Below are positions 5,120 through 8,294 of a stretch of 8,294 nt of DNA, piece after piece. The position numbers were made by a program, and so were the translations under genes. The notes beneath the pieces are model-generated. The model ran no database searches, was not told where the DNA came from, and was given only the letters and a program-made list of their open reading frames with translations. The stretch is from Clostridium sp. CAG:590 (lineage in GTDB: Bacteria > Bacillota > Clostridia > Lachnospirales > Lachnospiraceae). The stretch covers positions 1-8,294 of the forward strand of contig HF987763.1 in the NCBI GenBank assembly GCA_000431135.1. Direction: 5' to 3'. Every line of letters begins with the position of its first letter. Within the stretch, counting starts at the first letter, position 1.

Positions 5120-7234
5120 TTATACGTAGAACAACAGATCCTCGTACTGTGGGAATGGCCAATACTTCTTATCCACAAGTGCTTCCAACTTATCAGCAGG
5201 AGTTCTAACTTCCTCCATAGTTGCGAAGACTTCATCATGGAAACATCTTGCTGCCTTCTCCATATCATCCTCTAAGTCAATTGCCTTTTCATCTAACTTC
5301 TCTAACTTAGCAACTGCTACAGTCATTGCTTTCAACTCTGTTGCGATATCCTTAAGAATACCCTCCTGTACGGATGTATCCACGCCAACAGCCTTCAGAT
5401 CATTGACACCCTTAGCCATATCTGCTGAGTATTCCATAACAGCCGGAACAATCTGCTTCTTAGCCATATCAAGCATTGTCTTTGCTTCGATATTGATCTG
5501 TTTTGCGTAGTTCTCATAATAGATCTCTGCACGGGATTCCATCTCAGCCTTGCTAAGAACCGCAAACTTCTCAAACATTGCAATGTTATCCTCATTGGTA
5601 AATGCAGATACTGCATCAACCAAGCATTTGATATTTGGAAGTCCTCTTCTCTCTGCCTCTGCAACCCATTCCTCAGAATATCCGTTGCCGTTGAAGATAA
5701 TTCTCTTATGCTTTGCAATCAACTCTTTGATCTTATCATGTACAGCCATATCGAAGTTATCAGCCTTCTCTAATTCATCTGCGATCTCACAAAGTGAATC
5801 AGCCACGATCGTATTCAAAATCGTATTTGGTGTAGCGATAGACTGTGTAGAACCAACCATACGGAACTCAAACTTATTACCGGTAAATGCGAATGGTGAT
5901 GTACGGTTACGATCGGTTGCATCCTGCATAAAGGATGGAAGTGTTGTAACACCTGACTCATATGTTTTACCCTGTAATGAACTGGTAGCTTCACCTGTTG
6001 TATCCAACTGTTTCAATACGTCATCCAACTGCTCACCTAAGTATACAGAAATGATTGCCGGAGGTGCCTCATTTGCTCCTAATCTATGGTCGTTACCTGC
6101 GGAAGAAGCAGAAAGTCTTAACAGATCTGCATGCTCATCAACTGCTTTCAAGATAGCAACTAAGAACAATAAGAACTGTACATTCTCATGAGGTGTCTTA
6201 CCCGGCTCTAACAGGTTCTGACCATCATCTGTTCCCATTGACCAGTTGTTGTGCTTACCGGAACCATTGACACCAGCAAATGGTTTCTCATGTAACAGAC
6301 ATGCAAGACCATGACGCTCTGCAACTCTCTTCATTGTCTCCATAACTAACTGGTTATGATCTGTTCCAACATTGGTTGTTCCATAAATTGGAGCTAACTC
6401 ATGCTGGCAAGGAGCTACTTCATTATGCTGTGTCTTAGCTGTAATACCTAACTTCCATAACTCGATGTTCAGATCATTCATATAAGAAAGAACTCTCTCT
6501 CTTACGGTACCAAAATAATGATCGTCCAATTCCTGTCCCTTTGGTGGCATTGCACCAAATAAGGTACGTCCTGTGAAGATTAAGTCTTTACGCTTTGCAT
6601 AATCTTCTTTATCTACTAAGAAGTATTCCTGCTCCGGTCCAACAGATGTTGTAACCTTGGTAGCTGTTGTGTTACCAAATAATCTTAAGATACGAAGTGC
6701 CTGCTTATTGACTGCTTCCATAGAACGAAGTAATGGAATCTTCTTATCCAATGCCTCTCCTGTGTAAGAAGAAAATGCAGTTGGAATACAAAGAATGGTA
6801 CTTCCGTCTGCTGACTCTTTGATAAATGCCGGTGATGTACAATCCCAGGCTGTATATCCTCTTGCTTCGTTTGTAGCACGAAGTCCACCAGATGGGAATG
6901 AAGAAGCATCCGGCTCACCTTTGATCAATTCCTTACCGGAAAACTCAAGCAATACTTTACCATCTGAAGTTGGATTGATAAATGCATCATGTTTCTCGGC
7001 CGTGATTCCTGTCATCGGCTGGAACCAATGTGTATAATGTGTTGCTCCTTTTTCGATTGCCCAGTCTTTCATTGCGTTTGCAACAGTATCTGCAATTGCA
7101 GGATTCAATTCTGTTCCTAACTCAATGGTCTTCTTAAGCTCTTTATAAACCGCCTTTGGCAAGCGTTCTTTCATTGCTGCATCATTAAATACGTTAGATC
7201 CGAAGATCTCTGCTACATTCACCTTTTCACTCAT
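5120..7234 (-). CDS. glnN: Glutamine synthetase type III (GlnN)
   Basis: Cytoplasmic ATP-dependent ligase joining ammonia to glutamate, the entry point of nitrogen assimilation. Type III enzymes are about 700-730 residues, much longer than GlnA (about 450); this one has 704. Motifs in order: FPSGGLRATNEARGYTAWD (113-131), GPEQEYFLVD (199-208) with metal/substrate glutamates, QHNEVAPCQHELAPIYGTTN (269-288), HEKPFAGVNGSGKHNNWS (315-332), RLGANEAPPAI (384-394), NRTSPFAFTGNKFEFRMVGS (443-462), and the C-terminal YWPFPQYEDLLF (691-702). The stretch 560-690 is a helical C-terminal region typical of type III. All catalytic blocks look intact. The ATG at 7234 (MSEKVNVAEIFGSNVF) has GGAAG 9 nt upstream. 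A GTG extension to 7321 would be translated out of the terminator hairpin and is rejected. Monocistronic, with its own promoter, a structured leader and a 3' terminator; the leader suggests control by transcription attenuation. Confidence 0.97.
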   Translation of the reverse strand: MSEKVNVAEIFGSNVFNDAAMKERLPKAVYKELKKTIELGTELNPAIADTVANAMKDWAIEKGATHYTHWFQPMTGITAEKHDAFINPTSDGKVLLEFSGKELIKGEPDASSFPSGGLRATNEARGYTAWDCTSPAFIKESADGSTILCIPTAFSSYTGEALDKKIPLLRSMEAVNKQALRILRLFGNTTATKVTTSVGPEQEYFLVDKEDYAKRKDLIFTGRTLFGAMPPKGQELDDHYFGTVRERVLSYMNDLNIELWKLGITAKTQHNEVAPCQHELAPIYGTTNVGTDHNQLVMETMKRVAERHGLACLLHEKPFAGVNGSGKHNNWSMGTDDGQNLLEPGKTPHENVQFLLFLVAILKAVDEHADLLRLSASSAGNDHRLGANEAPPAIISVYLGEQLDDVLKQLDTTGEATSSLQGKTYESGVTTLPSFMQDATDRNRTSPFAFTGNKFEFRMVGSTQSIATPNTILNTIVADSLCEIADELEKADNFDMAVHDKIKELIAKHKRIIFNGNGYSEEWVAEAERRGLPNIKCLVDAVSAFTNEDNIAMFEKFAVLSKAEMESRAEIYYENYAKQINIEAKTMLDMAKKQIVPAVMEYSADMAKGVNDLKAVGVDTSVQEGILKDIATELKAMTVAVAKLEKLDEKAIDLEDDMEKAARCFHDEVFATMEEVRTPADKLEALVDKKYWPFPQYEDLLFYV

Positions 7235-7290
7235 AAGATAATACTTCCTTTCCTCTCTTTTATCTGCGAACCAGGGGCTTGTATTCTCAT

Positions 7291-7325
7291 AAAAAAAGGG
7301 TATTCTCCTATCTGAGAACACCCTT
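7291..7325 (-). terminator. Leader terminator (attenuator) upstream of glnN
   Basis: On the minus strand, AAGGGTGTTCTC (7325-7314), loop AGATAG and GAGAATACCCTT (7307-7296) form a 12-bp stem with one G-U wobble, followed directly by a run of U (down to 7291). This is a textbook intrinsic terminator. It lies downstream of the glnN promoter and 56 nt before the glnN start codon, with no second promoter visible in between. It may also stop transcripts arriving from the TolC-like gene, which has no clear terminator of its own. Confidence 0.85.
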
Positions 7326-7330
7326 GTCCT
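7315..7330 (-). promoter_or_regulatory. Possible ANTAR-type antiterminator hairpin in the glnN leader
   Basis: On the minus strand, AGGAC-[AAGGGT]-GTTCT can form a 5-bp stem (one G-U) with a six-base loop that has A at position 1 and G at position 4, the loop rule known for ANTAR-protein RNA targets. Its 3' strand and loop consume the 5' arm of the terminator, so the two structures exclude each other. The second hairpin usually found upstream in ANTAR targets was not found, so the assignment is tentative. Confidence 0.4.
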
Positions 7331-7353
7331 TTACTTTCCCGTATTCGCTTTCG

Positions 7354-7366
7354 ATAGTTGTACTAT
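7354..7366. promoter_or_regulatory. Small palindrome over the glnN -10 box and start site
   Basis: ATAGT-TGT-ACTAT, 5-bp arms, overlapping the -10 box and predicted start of glnN. It could be a repressor site or the first small structure of the leader. Short and unproven. Confidence 0.25.
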
Positions 7367-7390
7367 ACTCCAGCCGATTAAAAAAATCAA
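7362..7390 (-). promoter_or_regulatory. Sigma-A promoter of glnN
   Basis: On the minus strand, TTGATT (7390-7385), a 17-nt spacer and TATAGT (7367-7362). Predicted start is near 7355, giving a leader of about 120 nt that contains the hairpin at 7291-7325. Phased A-tracts lie just upstream. Confidence 0.7.
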
Positions 7391-7394
7391 GTCC

Positions 7395-7419
7395 TTTTTT
7401 TACTTTTTTTGCACTTTTT
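7395..7419 (-). promoter_or_regulatory. Phased A-tracts (UP-element-like) upstream of the glnN promoter
   Basis: Three minus-strand A runs (7395-7401, 7404-7410 and 7415-7419) are centred about 9-10 bp apart, roughly one helical turn, beginning 4 bp upstream of the -35 box. Such tracts bend DNA and can bind the RNA polymerase alpha subunit, raising promoter strength. Confidence 0.45.
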
Positions 7420-7517
7420 CTCATTTTCACTTAAATATCATAAGTAAATGCCATATTTTTGTGCATATTAACAGATTTTAGCTTAACAGAATTAAGGTAC
7501 AATGGGGATACCATCAT

Positions 7518-8294
7518 TTAATTGCAATATGTAATAAGATTTATATATGCCTGATTCATTTCAACATAATACTGCTCCAATTCATATTGTGCCTTTGCAA
7601 GACCCGCTTCTTGTTGTTTCATTTCCACTCTTGATATTTCACCATTCGAATATAAGAGTTTTGCAGAATCCAACTTCATATTCAAAGCTTCTATTTCCAC
7701 CTTTTTCGCTTTAATATATGCCAATGCATTATTATATGTCGTTACATACCCTGCAATTGTCATATAATTTTTTCCAGTGTACCGTTCCATATAATAATCT
7801 ATTTCTTTCATATCTTTTTCTTCTTTTACGACATAATCACTATAATCCAAATGATTCTTATTCAGGAACAGATCATTATAACTAATCTGGTTATTCGCCG
7901 CTTGAATCTGTGCTTCAACCATCGCCTTCTGAGCCTGATACATTTTGACATCTGCCTCTGTAATATCTCCAACCTCATACATTTCTTTGCCGGCTGCGAC
8001 CTCTAATTCAAGATATTCCAAATACGTCTGCAAATATTTCGTTTCACGATCATATAAATAGCGATTCAGATAATATTTTAAACCGTAATTATATATACTT
8101 TCAGATATTACAGATTCCATATCTGTGTTTTTTTCTTCCAACTCATTATTCATATCATTATCTAAATCATTTTGTGTTTCTTTCTCTGAAGGAGTAGGTA
8201 ATTCACTATCTTCTGTGCTATTCATTTCCGTTTGTTGTGATGCATTACCATAGTCGCTTTCCATTATATTCTTGTATGATGTTATTAGAAGCAA
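7518..8294 (-). CDS. TolC-like helical protein (5' end outside window)
   Basis: 258 residues visible; the frame is open to the window edge, so the N-terminus, including any signal peptide, is missing. The visible part starts with an acidic, Asn/Ser/Glu-rich low-complexity stretch (about 12-62), then long amphipathic helices. Two segments look like the repeated hairpin of the TolC/outer-membrane-efflux family: EMYEVGDITEADVKMYQAQKA (104-124) and LLYSNGEISRVEMKQQEAGL (213-232). Each has the G-(D/E)-I-(T/S) turn followed by an acidic residue and an alanine/glutamine-rich helix, and they align with each other at the same helix-turn-helix register. Monoderm Firmicutes do carry TolC-like proteins, usually beside HlyD/MacA-like adaptors and MacB-like ABC transporters; none is visible here. 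No U-tailed terminator follows, so transcripts may end at the glnN leader hairpin. The family call rests on the repeat pattern; another coiled-coil surface protein is the alternative. Confidence 0.6.
   Translation of the reverse strand: MLLITSYKNIMESDYGNASQQTEMNSTEDSELPTPSEKETQNDLDNDMNNELEEKNTDMESVISESIYNYGLKYYLNRYLYDRETKYLQTYLEYLELEVAAGKEMYEVGDITEADVKMYQAQKAMVEAQIQAANNQISYNDLFLNKNHLDYSDYVVKEEKDMKEIDYYMERYTGKNYMTIAGYVTTYNNALAYIKAKKVEIEALNMKLDSAKLLYSNGEISRVEMKQQEAGLAKAQYELEQYYVEMNQAYINLITYCN

Noticed and set aside
5550..6191. 213-codon open frame on the plus strand inside glnN
   Set aside because: It is antisense to a strongly conserved coding region, has no promoter or ribosome site, and its product has no recognisable family; it is a shadow of glnN codon use.
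7235..7321. 29-residue N-terminal extension of glnN from a GTG at 7321
   Set aside because: It begins inside the leader terminator hairpin, has no ribosome site, and adds residues not found in GlnN proteins. The ATG at 7234 has a well-placed GGAAG.
7266..7348. Long-range pairing GCGAAT with GTTCGC enclosing the glnN leader terminator
   Set aside because: Only six pairs including one G-U over a span of about 80 nt; likely chance without covariation support.

Overview
This window looks like chromosome from an AT-rich, endospore-forming, Gram-positive Clostridia, most likely a Lachnospiraceae-type gut Firmicute. The reasons are two spoVA sporulation genes, a class III glutamine synthetase, strong AGGAGG-type ribosome sites, TTGACA/TATAAT-type promoters and U-tailed intrinsic terminators. 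The family-level placement is inference. I see no mobile element, CRISPR array, rRNA or tRNA.

Layout, left to right. (1) Positions 44-1446, minus strand: spoVAD then spoVAE, the end of a spore dipicolinate-uptake operon. It has a good sigma-G-type promoter but no spoVAC in front. (2) Positions 1571-2485, minus strand: a single-gene unit with its own promoter and terminator. It encodes a protein derived from the cobalamin enzyme CbiE-CbiT, with half of CbiE gone and the SAM-binding loop of CbiT destroyed. (3) Positions 2611-4317, minus strand: a PF09818-type ATPase related to MRB1590. (4) Positions 4514-4960, plus strand: a small MarR-family regulator, divergent from the ATPase. The shared spacer holds two good promoters and operator-like repeats. 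(5) Positions 4982-5089: back-to-back terminators for marR and glnN. (6) Positions 5120-7234, minus strand: glnN, with a leader of about 120 nt containing a strong intrinsic terminator and an overlapping competing hairpin, i.e. a candidate attenuator. (7) Positions 7518-8294, minus strand: the C-terminal part of a TolC-like helical protein running off the right edge.

The genes do not form one pathway. They read as adjacent housekeeping units: spore germination/DPA transport, an orphan methyltransferase-like protein, a MarR/ATPase pair, nitrogen assimilation and an envelope or export protein. The most informative parts are regulatory: the glnN leader, the sigma-G promoter placed just upstream of another gene's terminator hairpin, and a stem core shared by all three gene-end terminators. 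Several starts were moved to internal ATGs because the ribosome site is too close to the first possible codon.
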